The translations under genes were made by a program, and so were the position numbers. DNA of 64,000 nt from Xiphydria camelus (taxonomy: Eukaryota; Arthropoda; Insecta; Hymenoptera; Xiphydriidae): positions 16,955,096 to 17,019,095 of the forward strand of contig OY783191.1 of the NCBI GenBank assembly GCA_963678675.1, given 5' to 3'. A model generated the notes under the pieces. It searched no databases and was not told where the DNA came from. It saw only the letters and a list, made by a program, of their open reading frames with translations. This document shows positions 21,640 through 32,025 of this stretch, piece by piece. Position 1 is the stretch's first letter, and the number at the start of each line of letters is the position of its first letter.

Positions 21640-22672
21640 CAGAAGTGTCATTCTTTTGCATGACGCCAGGCCTCATGCAGCCAATGCCACAAGGCAAAAA
21701 TTGGATGCATTTTAGGCTGGGAAACGCTGGAACAACCGCCATATAGTCCTGACTTGTCTCCTTGTGACTTTCACCTTTTTGGACCCCTTAACCTTTAGAG
21801 CCCGGGGAAATTTCCGTTAAAATCGACTTTTTTTTTAATGTAAAATTTATAGGTAAAATCAATAAATTTCCTATTTGGAGACCCCGACCTAACTGCTGGT
21901 CGATATATCAACCACCCCGGATGCAGGGCAAAATCGACTTTAGATCCAATGGAACAAATTTGGCAGGAAAGATTATCGCTCAAAACTTGTTACTCGGGGG
22001 TTTTTTGGGTCGCTCATTACGATGCTGATATCCAAATCGGTGTATTCTCAAATCCAAGATAGCTAATGCAATGTGGCGGATGATGAATTTCAGAAATTTT
22101 TAGAATTTGAAGATTACGGCCCGAAACTTGTTACTCGGGGGTTTTCGGGATCACTCATAATCTTCAAATTTTAAAAATGTCTGGAATTCTCATCCGCCGT
22201 ATTGCATCCGTCATCTTGGATTTGAGTATAGATCGATTTGGATATCAGAATCGTAATGAGCGACCCCAAAAACCCCCGAGTAACAAGTTTTGGACCATAA
22301 TCTTCAAATTTTGATAAATATCTGGAATTCATCATCCGCCATCTTGGATTTGAGAATAGACTGATTTGGACATCGGCATCGTAATGAGTGACCCCGAAAA
22401 CCCCCGAGTAACAAGTTTTAGACCATAATCTTCAAATTTGGATAAATATCTGGAATTCATCATCCGCTGGTCGATATATCGACCGCCCCGGGCTCTAAAG
22501 GTTAAAGAAGCGCTTGGAAGCCAACGCTTCGACGACAACGACGCGGTGGAAGCATTTGTGCTCCAATAGCTACAAGAACGTCCGAAGAATTTCTATGACT
22601 ATGGAATAAAAAAGCTCCCAATCCGATGGGAAAAATGTATTTCTAGGGCGGGAGACTGTAGAAAAATACTAT
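21640..22672 (+). pseudogene. Mariner 2 transposase C-terminal relic, interrupted
   Basis: The frame reads LLHDARPHAANATRQKL (the usual HDNARPH lacks its Asn), then after a shift WETLEQPPYSPDLSPCDFHL, which carries the third catalytic Asp, then FGPLK. The codons for PLK are split by the 21792-22501 insertion, and the protein resumes EALGSQRFDDNDAV and ends near YVEK. Motifs are those of mariner DD34D transposases. An in-frame TAG after DAF and the frameshift make it non-functional. Confidence 0.8.
21792..22501. mobile_element. TTAA-flanked 710-bp element, 16-bp perfect ends
   Basis: CCTTTAGAGCCCGGGG and its exact reverse complement form the ends. TTAA at 21788-21791 and 22502-22505 is the duplication. 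Removing the element and one TTAA rejoins the mariner frame at FGPL|KEAL, direct evidence of insertion. The interior consists of 115-120-bp units (CCCCCGAGTAACAAGTTT, TGGAATTCATCATCCGC) in both orientations. Confidence 0.92.
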
Positions 22673-23714
22673 GTTTCTAAGCTTAATTAAATAAAGTTAG
22701 AATTTTTTACAAAACGAATCCCGTTTATATTTGATACCCCCTCGTGGTATAAATTTTATTCCGATCGAACTGGATCACACCATAGTACAGATTTATTAGG
22801 TTGGCACATAAATAATGAGGGATTATGACAAAATGAGACAAACTCTATATTTTTAATTTATAATATTTATTTGTCTATAACATAAGCGCCATCGGAATCA
22901 ATAATACGCCTCCACCTACCTGGCAACGAATGAGTACCGTCTGCGTAGAATTTTTTTGGTTTTGACTTGAAGAATTCGTCTATAGGAACTGTCGTAGGTG
23001 GCCCTCATCGTCGAATTTTTTTCAGATAATGCATGGCTCAGGGATCTGAATAAACAATAATCCGTTGGTGCTAAGTCTGATGAGTACGGTGGATGAACAA
23101 TTACTTTTCAACCAAGCTCTAATAACTTGTTCTGTGTTATTTTTGATATATGTGGTCGAGCGTTGTCGTGTAGAAAGAAAATTGTATCGTGTTGTGGACG
23201 TTTAAGCTTGACATTAGTTCAACTTATCAAGATGGTTACAATAGACTGTGGCGGTCATGGTAGTATTACGAGGAAGGAGGACTCAATATAATGATTCCGT
23301 GAATGTCCCACCAGACGCACAACACTTTTTTCAGGTGAAGATCTTTTTTCGGGGTTGGTTTTCCTGATTTATTTGTACCTAACCATTGGCGTTTGCAAGT
23401 GTGGTTAATATATGTATGGGTGGGTTATGTAACCCACTTTTCATCCCCAGTAATGAGATGGTCCAACCAGTTGGACGTAGGTACGGCGAAAAGATAGAAG
23501 TTGTATACAGACATCCATGCGACACTTGACACGGACTCAACTCATGAGGTATCCAAACACCATATATGTATCTTTTTCTTAATTCGTGCAAATGCCGTTC
23601 TATTGTGCTATGAGATAATTCGTGAAGAATAGACAACGCACGCGTCGAAAGTCTGGGATCTTCCTCAATTAATGATTTTAATTTCTCGATATCTATTTCC
23701 ACTGGCCGACCAGA

Positions 23715-25804
23715 TAGGCCAGTCATATCGTACATAAAAACGAGCCCAATCTTGCAATAATTAGGGTAAACCTAATTTTTTTATATGTTGTTAGGATCCA
23801 CCTGGGTAGTATAAATCCAGATTTGCAACCCTGAAAAAGTAGTGCCACTTGAGATATAGCCAAAAAACCGCGATATTTTTGGACTTTTTTCAATTCTTTG
23901 CCAAGAAGACACTAAAGGGAACTTCTGACGAAAAAAGTAATTCTTACCTTTTCTAAAGTAGATAAAATTTGCTACAATTTTAGCTCTAGCCGAACTCGGT
24001 AGCTCTCGTAGTTGATGAGATGCAGCTTTGCAAAGATGACAATTTTTTTCTAAAACGGGCAAACTTTAGCTTACGCTCTACTTTTGAGTGAAATATTTTC
24101 AAAGGTACTAATCCTACATAAAAACTTCGAGAAATAAAACTTTAGAAAATTTAATTACCTTCCATTTAAAAAATGGCCAAAAACCAAAAAAGTCACAGTG
24201 AGATATCGATAAAGGCCTAAGGCGAGGGAAGCGGGCTCGGGCAGGAGGGAAATAATTATTACATAGGACAACAGTGATTTTGTTACTCGTACCAGACCAG
24301 GTGATTCTTATAGATTTATGTGCGTTAAAAACGAATCTGACTCTCAAATTTGTGACGTTGGTCAGGATTTCGAGATACTTGAGATTAAATATACGAAAAC
24401 TGGTGATTTTGGCCATGTTTACGGGTCTATTACAATGAAACTAAAAAATTTTTCTTAATTGCACTTACAGCATTTCAAAGTGTCATTTTTGAACTTTTCA
24501 ATACATTACTTGATTGTTCCTAAACGATTTCACAAAGCCAAATTTCAGTACGAAAAGTCGATCATGTAGGTCCACCGCACCACGCGTCTGATACATTTAG
24601 GCCATATGTACGGCTCTATTACAATGAAACTAAAAAATTTTTCTTAATTGCACTTAGAGCATTTGGAAGTGTCATTTTTTAATTTTCCAGTCCATTGCTT
24701 GATTGTTTTTAAACGATTGTATAAAGCTAAGTTTTAGTACAAGTCGATCGTGCGGGTTCACCGTGCCACACGCCTAAATGAATATGAACAATAGACTTGT
24801 CGTACAGAAATTTGGCTTTATAAAATCGTTTAGGAACAATCAAGTAATCTATTGAAAAGTTCAAAAATGACACTTTCAAATGCTGTAAGTGCAATGAAGA
24901 AACATTTTTTAGTTTCATTGTAATAGAGCCGTGAATATGGCCTCAATGTATCAGACGCGTGGTACAGTGGACCTACATGATCGACTTGTATTGAAATTTG
25001 GCTTTGTAAAATCGTTTAGGAATAATTAAGTAATGTATTGAAAAGTTCAAAAACGACACAAGTGCAATGAAGAAAAATTGTTTAGTTTCATTGTAATAGA
25101 CCCGTGAATATGGCCAAAATCGCCCGTTTTCGTATATTTAACCTCAAGTATCTCGAAATCCTGACCAACGTCACAAATTTAAGAGTCAAATTCATTTTTA
25201 GAGCACATAAATCTATAAGAATCACCTGGTCTGGTTCAAGTAACAAAATCACTGTTGGTCCAATGTAATAATTATTTCCCTCCTGCCCGATCCCGCTCCC
25301 CTCGCCTTAGGCCTCTATCGATATCTTACTGTGACTTTTTTGACTTTTGGCCATTTTTTAAATGGAAGGTAATTAAATGTTCTAAAATTTTATTTCTCGA
25401 AGTTTTTATGTAGGGTTAGTACTTTTGAAAATATTTCACTCAAAAGTAGAGCGTAAGCTAAAGTTTGCCCGTTTTAGAGAAAAATTGTCATCTTTGCAAA
25501 GCTGTATCTCATCAACTACGAGAGCTACCGAGCTCTGCTAGAGCTTAAATTGTAGCAAAGTTTATCTACTTTAGAAAAGGTAAGAGTGACGTTTTTCGTC
25601 AGAAGTTCCCTTTAGTGTCTTCTTGGCAAAGAATTGAAAAAAGTCCAAAAATATCGCGGTTTTTTGGTTATATCTCAGGTGGCACAACTTTTTCAGGGTT
25701 GCACAAATCTGGATTTATACTACCCAGGTAGATCCTAACAACATATAAAAAAATTAGGTTTACCCTAATTATTGCAAGGTTGGATGTATGATATGACTGG
25801 ACTA
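23715..25804. mobile_element. 2.09-kb fold-back element, about 1-kb arms, 3-bp duplication
   Basis: The termini TAGGCCAGTCATATCGTAC and (inverted) TAGTCCAGTCATATCATAC are flanked by AGA on both sides (23712-23714, 25805-25807). The two arms are reverse complements almost to the centre near 24775. Removing the element with one AGA restores the mariner codons for PRSGRP exactly. Open frames in the arms (for example 24114-24416) have no recognised motif. The superfamily is unknown; 3-bp duplications are typical of some cut-and-paste groups. Confidence 0.9.
24415..25110. repeat. About 180-bp unit, two per arm in mirror order
   Basis: CTATTACAATGAAACTAAAA, GTGTCATTTTT and AAACGATT-ACAAAGC recur at about 24427 and 24612 and, inverted, twice more before 25110. 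The four units form the centre of the fold-back. Confidence 0.75.
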
Positions 25805-26258
25805 AGACCTAGGTTGATCACTTAACGTATAGTCGCCACTACGAAATGAATGGAACCATCTTTTTACCGTAGCCTCCGATACGGCATGGGGAGCTACGCG
25901 TTGGCACAGCTTTAGCCGCTGAGTGACCAGATTGGTATTCGTACAGTAAACAATGTCTAACGTGCATTTTTATATCGTCCATTTTTTATGTGAATTTACG
26001 CCTTGATGTTTAAACTATGACTGAGATGAACAAGCGTCACTCGCTGTTTATATAACATCGTTCGTAGAATCTTCTAGACGTTTCTCCAAAAAGCTAGAAA
26101 TTTTTTTACTAAACGCTCATTACACTAATCTACAGTGGAAAAGTATCTGAAATAATTTTAACTAATTTCTGCTTGTCTACCCATGCTGAATACGACTTCA
26201 CAAGTAAAAGTCATTTATTAGTTACCGTTTTCACGATACCTGATATCTTCCAAATTTA

Positions 26259-26450
26259 ACGATTCTAACCTCATTTAATTTGAAAATATTGATATTTACT
26301 TTAGTTGCTATCGAATGTAAAAATTATTGTGTTTTAGTATTAATATACTTAGTAATACAAAACAAAGCACTAAAACACAATAATTTTTACATTCGATAGC
26401 AATTAACCAAGTAAATATAAATATTTTCAAATTAAATGAGGTTAGAATCG
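26259..26450. repeat. 85-bp-arm palindrome
   Basis: GATTCTAACCTCATTTAATT on the left pairs with AATTAAATGAGGTTAGAATC on the right, with AATAATTTTTACATTCGATA close to the centre. The loop is about 25 bp. Confidence 0.75.
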
Positions 26451-26488
26451 TTAAAAAAGTGAAAAAATCAGTTATATTTTATAGCAAA

Positions 26489-26796
26489 ATGTCTCGAAAA
26501 TGTGCGAATAATCCCGAACTTACCGAAAATATGTTATCATCATATCAAGGACTGAGTTGTACTTTTTACATTCTCATTTGGACTTCTTTCCGGACAACTT
26601 TTCTTTTTGTGGGGATTTTAGCGATGAGCATGGAGAGCGCTTCCATCAGGACATTGCAAATATGGAAAAACGATATCAGGGCAAGTGGAATGTTTCAATG
26701 TTGGCGGATTATTGCTGGACTCTTTGTCAAGATGTTACAGAAGCAAAATACAAGAGGGCAGCGAAAAAACCACATCGTAATTCTGCTTACGAATAG
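26489..26796 (+). pseudogene. Transposon protein module HSHLDFFP / GERFHQD
   Basis: MSRKCANNPELTENML leads, after a frameshift near 26550, into LHSHLDFFPDN, SDEHGERFHQDI, MEKRYQGKWN and MLADYCWTL, then a basic tail to TAG at 26796. This block is familiar from numerous uncharacterised arthropod proteins thought to be transposon-derived. It lies on the strand opposite to mariner 1 and within it, so it arrived by insertion. Function unknown. Confidence 0.55.
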
Positions 26797-27417
26797 AAAA
26801 AGGTTATGTTTGATAATTTTTGCAAGAAACTTGTATATTTTTCTAAAAAACTGAAACTAATTTTAAAATGTCATGATTATTTTCGCATTGAATATATGAA
26901 AGTTAATTTAAAAAGTTACTTTAAGAATACTTTTTTAAAGTCACAATTTGTAGACTAGTGTTATTTATGTGCCAACCCAATATTAAAATTCAACGATTTG
27001 CTGCATTTTCTTTCCTTTTTTAGCTTTCTTTAAAATCTTAAAATTTCTTCTACGTAAACTTTTTATGATAGAGCTAAAAAGAGAAAGAAAATACAGCAGA
27101 ATTGGAGACTCAGGTCAGAAGTACAGAACGCAATTTTTAGCACAATCCCCTATTTTCTTGTTTCCACTCCGGTTCGTAATAGTGAGGGGACTAGAATTTG
27201 AGACGACCTATCGCAGATGCATGCTTCTATTCCCGAGATACGTGAATTTCGCGAGACCGGCCTTTTGTATTAACTTTGTCGAACATGGACTGTACCGAGT
27301 ATCCTTACCATTCACTATCTACGCCTCTTGAGGCGAACCCTATTTCAGCGCTATAACCCCCACCGATGCGCCACGATAGAGTTCCTACTGTATGTTGAAA
27401 CCAGCTGGAATGCCCCG

Positions 27418-28300
27418 TATTGGGACCGTGCAACTGCTTGGAGGGGATACGGCAAACGATCGTGCGCAACTAGTGGTGAAGGCTTGAAGTTATGCCAGCC
27501 ACTACCGCTGCCGGGTTAAAGTACATTACGGTATGTCTCACTCTGTACCTATATGGCAGTCACAACGTGTCTAAAGGTGAATAAACCGGCCCTAAATGTT
27601 ATACTTACTGTTTATTGCAATTCTATACATATAAATAATGGCTATAAAATACACCTGATGAAAAACATTCATATTGTTGTTCACTAATTGGTTTTGCCGC
27701 GGATTTCTATATTCTTATCGTATTTGGTACTGTATAAAAGTGCAAGATTTTTCGCCGACTACTGCCACCAGGTGTCACTGTACGGGTGTTGCACGGTCCC
27801 AATAAAGAATGCTATGGAGTTTTTGTGTAAGATCTGCACTATTCAGTTCACCCAGGTTGGTCTTGACGCCAGCCAATAACAAATCGTTACATTTCATTTA
27901 GCCATATCTGTACGGTTTCAAAATGATGGAATTATGAAATTCAAATTATGACTTCAAAATCCATTACAAAGATTTTATTCGTATCGAAATATTCAAAAGC
28001 AGTCATGAATCTATATATCTTTCAATTATTTAGCGAAGATCTTAACTTTTCACGTCATCGCAAAAACAGCATGTCAAATTGGCTACAATGAGTTGGGCTT
28101 CTGTTAAAAGCACAGGCCCCTTACACTTCTCACCTCTCGAGGACACTAGTGAGCCTCCTTAAATATAATAATAACAACAGCAATAACAATAACAATAACA
28201 ATAACAATAATTCTTAATGATTTTTTATATTTGAGGGAAAAAATAAAAATAAATATTTAATTATAATTTTGTTTAACTACTAAATTAAATATAGATTAAA
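27418..28300. other. Spacer with (TAACAA)n microsatellite
   Basis: Unassigned DNA with short frames. A trinucleotide/hexanucleotide ATAACA run is at 28161-28208. A+T-rich DNA leads into the possible exon at 28301. Confidence 0.4.
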
Positions 28301-28714
28301 TTAAATACAAAGTTTAGATACGTATCTCATTTTGATGAGTAATAAAAAAACTTGTTCTTTAGTTATCCGTAGGTAACTTAGCGAAGATAATTGACTGAAT
28401 TCTTTACGAACCAAAGGGGCTTCCAAGTGACCGCGAACATGCGGCGCCAGCGCCGGTACGCTCCAAGCTCGAGGCAGTGCTCCTTGAAGATCAGGATACT
28501 TTTCTATTCCTGCGATATTCAAACATCTGTGAGGTATAGCAGGTTTCGGTGAATCCTCACTTATTCTTGACAGGGCCATTTGAGCTGTCGGTGCTATTTG
28601 TTGCTTTTGAGACACGGTCGATGCAGCTACAGTTGCTGGATGTATTGTGGTAACTTTCGGATCGTAAGATCCAGGAGTCGGGGTTGCAGTAGCTACAGCC
28701 TCGCTACCTGTGGA
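28301..28714 (-). CDS. Possible 3' terminal exon of a host gene
   Basis: On the minus strand an uninterrupted frame of about 137 codons runs from a splice-acceptor-like ATTATTCAG|TCC at 28714 to the stop at 28301, starting in phase with the acceptor. The N-terminal part is rich in Ala, Thr, Pro and Val (ATPTPGSYDPK, AATVAAS-type); the middle reads PAIPHRCLNIAG, then PRAWSVPALAPHVRGHLEAP. It lacks TE motifs and lies between transposons. I do not recognise the family. It could also be a chance frame. Confidence 0.4.
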   Translation of the reverse strand, partial: STGSEAVATATPTPGSYDPKVTTIHPATVAASTVSQKQQIAPTAQMALSRISEDSPKPAIPHRCLNIAGIEKYPDLQGALPRAWSVPALAPHVRGHLEAPLVRKEFSQLSSLSYLRITKEQVFLLLIKMRYVSKLCI

Positions 28715-28807
28715 CTGAATAATTTTTCTTTTACTCTAATGATATAACTCTGCTTTTTACATTATAACATAGCATATAAACAATGATATGCTTAAAGTGA
28801 TGGTATA

Positions 28808-29204
28808 CAGGTGGTCTGATAAGTTTCCGACCTCAACATGAAAATGGCAGCACTCGTCAACGACAGCTGGGCAATGTGTTCGTGAATCTTTTGACATGTA
28901 TTACCAAAATTTCAGCCACTTTGGACGCGCAGTTGTTGTTTGACAATCGTTTGAGTCAGTCGATGTGAGTGCTTTGGGGAAAATGGAAAAAATCGAGTAT
29001 CGAGGTATTGAGCTGTGATTTTTCCATTTTCACCAAACTACTCACATCGACTGACTCAAACGATTATCAAACAACAACTGCGCGTCTAAGATGGCTGAAA
29101 TGTTGGTGAGTACATGTCAAAAGATGCACGAACACATTCCCCAGCTGTCGTTGAGGAGTGCTGCCATTTTCATGTTGAGGTCGGAAACTTATCAGACCAC
29201 TTCG
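28808..29204. mobile_element. TA-flanked palindromic MITE (GTGGTCTGATAAG ends)
   Basis: Ends CAGGTGGTCTGATAAGTTTC and, inverted, CGAAGTGGTCTGATAAGTTT are flanked by TA on both sides. The arms are about 180 bp, with centre near 29005. There is no coding capacity. The 29067-29354 frame is a shadow of the arm. Confidence 0.8.
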
Positions 29205-29354
29205 TATAGTAGCACTTCGTAGTATATGGTAGCAAAAAAGTAAGAACCTTTTGTAAATGTTGATTCCAGATGAAAGCGTAGAAAGCGAGACGTTATGAGA
29301 AGTTGAAATTTTCTTTTGATTACACCGGTCTACGAAACTAGACCTTTTTCTCAT

Positions 29355-29925
29355 TAGAAATGAAACAAGGTGAATTATATAGATCTTGATACGCTAATTC
29401 TAAATCTTTTTTTCCGTTTTGCTCTAGCATGTCCAATTTTTTAGAACAGTAAGATCAAATGTCGAAAAAATCGCATTTGAGGAGATTTCTGATCCCATTT
29501 TCCTAAAAAATTAAACATGCTATCCAAATTTTGATTTCAAATTCAGATTAAGCAATAAAAAAATGAATGAGAATTATCAATTGAATTCCACGATGCGATA
29601 AAGTTCTAGTAGGTATAGGCGTTCATCGAGATTTGTATACACACTTCTATTAATCTGTGCCTATACCTACTGGAATCTTATTGCATCGCGGAATATAATG
29701 AAGTTTCTTATTTACTTTTTGACATTTAATCGAAATCTATAGTCAAAATTCATCGAGTATGTTTAGTTTTTTTTTAGAAAAATGACGTTAGAAATCCCCT
29801 GAAATGCGATTTTTTCTATATTTGACCTTACCTTTTAAAAGACGTGACGTGCTGGAGCAGAACGGAAAAAAGATTTAGAATGAGCGTATCGAGTTTATAT
29901 AATTGACCTTGTTCCATTTCTAATT
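29355..29925. repeat. Long palindrome, arms about 285 bp
   Basis: GAAATGAAACAAGGTGAATTATATAG-type sequence at the left (29358 on) is mirrored before 29925, with GGAAAAAAGATTT and CTAGTAGGTATAGGC inner blocks; the centre is near 29640. Divergence between arms is moderate. No gene. Confidence 0.75.
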
Positions 29926-30600
29926 ATTTTGTTTGTAGTGTTACTGTCTGATGATATCGTTAAATTAATACTGTGAAATATTTATCATTTCGACTAATTA
30001 AAAGGTGATCACTTATCAGCTTCTCTTTGACACTGCTACTATAATCAGCTGATTTAGCAATGTGTGAGTTACTAATAAACAACGTTATGTGTAATATAAT
30101 TACATATGCTTTACCCTGCGTCATTTTTGGAGTGAGCATCGATTAGTTGAGTAGCTTTTATCAAGTGTAGCTTAAGTTTTTAATCTGTCGGAGATAATGC
30201 TTGGACGAAACAATTTCAAATTTTTAAACAATAAATGTTTCCATATATACGGTCACACCTTTTGTTCTAACAAGGGTAGATCCCGAGGTGTAAAATCGGT
30301 ATCGGATCAATATCGATGCAATTCGCTTTGAAATGTCTTAAAGGAAGTTTAAAGCAAAGCACTAGTCCCAACCTTTGGGATAACCTTTTCCTATCCTTAC
30401 TAAAACGAGTATAGAGAAATGAAACATTATAATTTATGTGCTCAATCACACCCAAACCATTGAACCGATTGACTTGAAAATTGGTATAGGAATAGTTTAG
30501 ATACCGGATTATGACGTAGATTATGTTCACTTAACATTTTAAAAACAATTAAAGATTGTTAGAAACAATGCTCACAATAAAAAATTATTAATTATAAATT
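29926..30600. other. AT-rich spacer
   Basis: Short frames on the minus strand (30267-30530) have no recognised motif. No repeats found. Confidence 0.3.
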
Positions 30601-31070
30601 AACACACACACGAAATAATGTTCAGTGTTCGTTTTCAGTGTTCAGTGTTCAGTGACGTTTACTGTTTGGGCGCCGTGCGATCAATGTTAGATCTCCGCGG
30701 GGTCGTAAATCTCGAAGACACTCGTTCGTGACACGGCTAGTTACCAAACATACCGCAAGGTAGATTTTAGGCTCTCGGCTGTTTTAATTGAACGCGTGGT
30801 GAGGTGGTTTAAACCTATCGGTTGGTTAAAATGAGTTAACACTGCACTCACAATATTTACTGGTGATATATTGAATTTAAAAGATATAGTAGTTTGATTT
30901 TACCTTGGTTTACACTTAGTTGTTTCGAATGTACTGTATACGATACACTACACTAACGTTTGCGAGATACAGGGGATCGGTTGCCCTGATGATAACGGAT
31001 GAGATTGAGATGAAGACGAACCGTCTAATTACAAGTTAGAGCGCTTGCACACTAAATGGACTGTATACGC
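30601..31070 (+). repeat. B-family repeat, copy 2 (diverged)
   Basis: CACACACACGAAATAAT is followed by a TTCAGTG repeat, then GGGGTCGTAAATCTCGAAGA and ACACTGCACTCACAATAT, matching 41570-42220 and 54490-55090. The order of blocks is the same. No coding part remains. Confidence 0.6.
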
Positions 31071-31125
31071 TCGGCGGTGCACTTCCTTATATGCATTGAT
31101 TAACACGCATTTGGTTGCGATTTAT

Positions 31126-32025
31126 CAAGAGACACGGCAGTGTCTCGCGGCATGTTCGTTCAAGTAGTTTCGCGCTCAGACACGACAGCGCTGATGTGGC
31201 GAGCGCACCTGTGTCTCTTTACACCACAAATGTCTGCCCCCTGCACCCCTCGATTTTTACATCGAATTTTCTCAATAAATATACGGTTATAACCAAAACT
31301 ATGCTTAGTTACGCCATATAAATGGACTATTCTCTATTGATAGAGACCAGAATAAATGTTATAAGTTACATATTAACAGAGATTCTTCCTTAGCAACGCG
31401 AAGACACGCCCCTTGCGCCTAAAAGTCAAGAATCCAATTTCTCGGGCGATATATATATGTCAAAATCTCACAAAAATTCCGCCTACCTTCGGGGATAGTC
31501 GGCCATGATCGGAAATGTGTACACAGATGCGGTCACACGCATACGCCATCAAATGTATGTGAGAGTGTGTGAGAGAATATATTCCTTACATGTTGGGTAT
31601 TTTCAGAGTTAATAAAATATTTCCATTCGCGAAACGATTAACCTCGCGTTTACTTCGATCCTCGGACGCGCTTGTTAATAAAATGTAAAAATTCAGTGTA
31701 ATCGGAGTTATGAATCTCAATAGTGGTGAATGTGACAGACGCTCCGTATAGTTTAATAATCGTTTGTATTTTTTTCGACAATCGAGATAGTGAACGGATG
31801 CAGTGCTGAGTTTCTCTGGTTGCCTGTGCATAAAGAGTAGGAAAGGAGACGGCAGTATCTCAGAAGAATTGCCATCAGATAAGTTTAATTGTCATCTGAC
31901 AGCTTTAACCTCACTTTCGATGGAAGGACAATTATCTTTGTGATAATTCTATTTTTTGTTTCAGCGTCATGCGAGCACGAGACGAATTGATGGCTTTTCT
32001 TCTCTGTCACAATCAAAGCCGTGGG
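31126..32025 (+). repeat. Dispersed repeat D, copy 1
   Basis: From ATCAAGAGACACGGCAGTG, this stretch matches 63125-64000 over nearly its whole length, with scattered substitutions and small indels (about nine-tenths or more identical by eye). Shared landmarks: CCCCCTGCACCCCTC, GGTTATAACC and CGCGTCATGCGAG-like TTTCAGCGTCATGC. It leads into the R2-bearing fold-back at 32.0-33.4 kb. No confident gene. Confidence 0.8.

Larger units (their letters stand above)
21420..22747 (+). mobile_element. Mariner 2, internally deleted, TA-flanked
   Basis: Left end TACGAGGGTATATC-AATATA-TATAAACGGGA and the matching right end (CCCGTTTATATTTGATACC, CCCTCGTGGTA) mark a mariner with TA flanks. Removing the 710-bp insertion and its duplicated TTAA leaves only about 0.61 kb, enough for the C-terminal part of the transposase. 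Confidence 0.7.
22867..25982 (-). pseudogene. Mariner 1 transposase, split by fold-back insertion
   Basis: The N-terminal part (25982-25808) reads MDDIKMHVRHCLLYEYQSG, then VSEATVKRWFHSFRSGDYTL-SDQPR. The frame resumes after the 23715-25804 insertion with SGRPVEIDIEKLKSLI and HTH residues. The catalytic blocks are TGDEKW, LHDNARPH and YSSDLAPTDY, so all three Asp are present. The C-terminus is GRWRRIIDSDGAY-VID. A TAA directly after TGDEKWVT, other shifts and the insertion make it dead. The order of nesting follows from this split. Confidence 0.85.
22796..26980 (-). mobile_element. Mariner 1 (TTAGGTTGGC ends), TA-flanked, with nested insertions
   Basis: Ends TTAGGTTGGCACATAAATAA and TTATTTATGTGCCAACCCAA are classic mariner termini, with TA at 22794-22795 and 26981-26982. 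The transposase is on the minus strand. A fold-back sits at 23715-25804, and a second insertion with a palindrome and a foreign protein module lies near 26160-26870. Unfilled, the element would be about 1.3-1.4 kb. Confidence 0.85.
21099..27417. mobile_element. Outer TA-flanked element (about 300-bp arms) hosting nested insertions
   Basis: CGGGGCATTCCAGCTGG at 21099 and its reverse complement ending at 27417 are each flanked by TA (21097-21098, 27418-27419). The arms align for about 300 bp and include CACCTATTTT/AAATAGGG-type blocks and CGAGATACGTGAATTTCGCG. Inside lie mariner 2 (21420-22747) and mariner 1 (22796-26980), each itself interrupted. Without the insertions this would be roughly an 0.8-kb MITE. 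Confidence 0.75.

Noticed and set aside
28161..28208. Regular repeat as CRISPR-like array
   Set aside because: It is a simple ATAACA microsatellite without spacers; the genome is eukaryotic.
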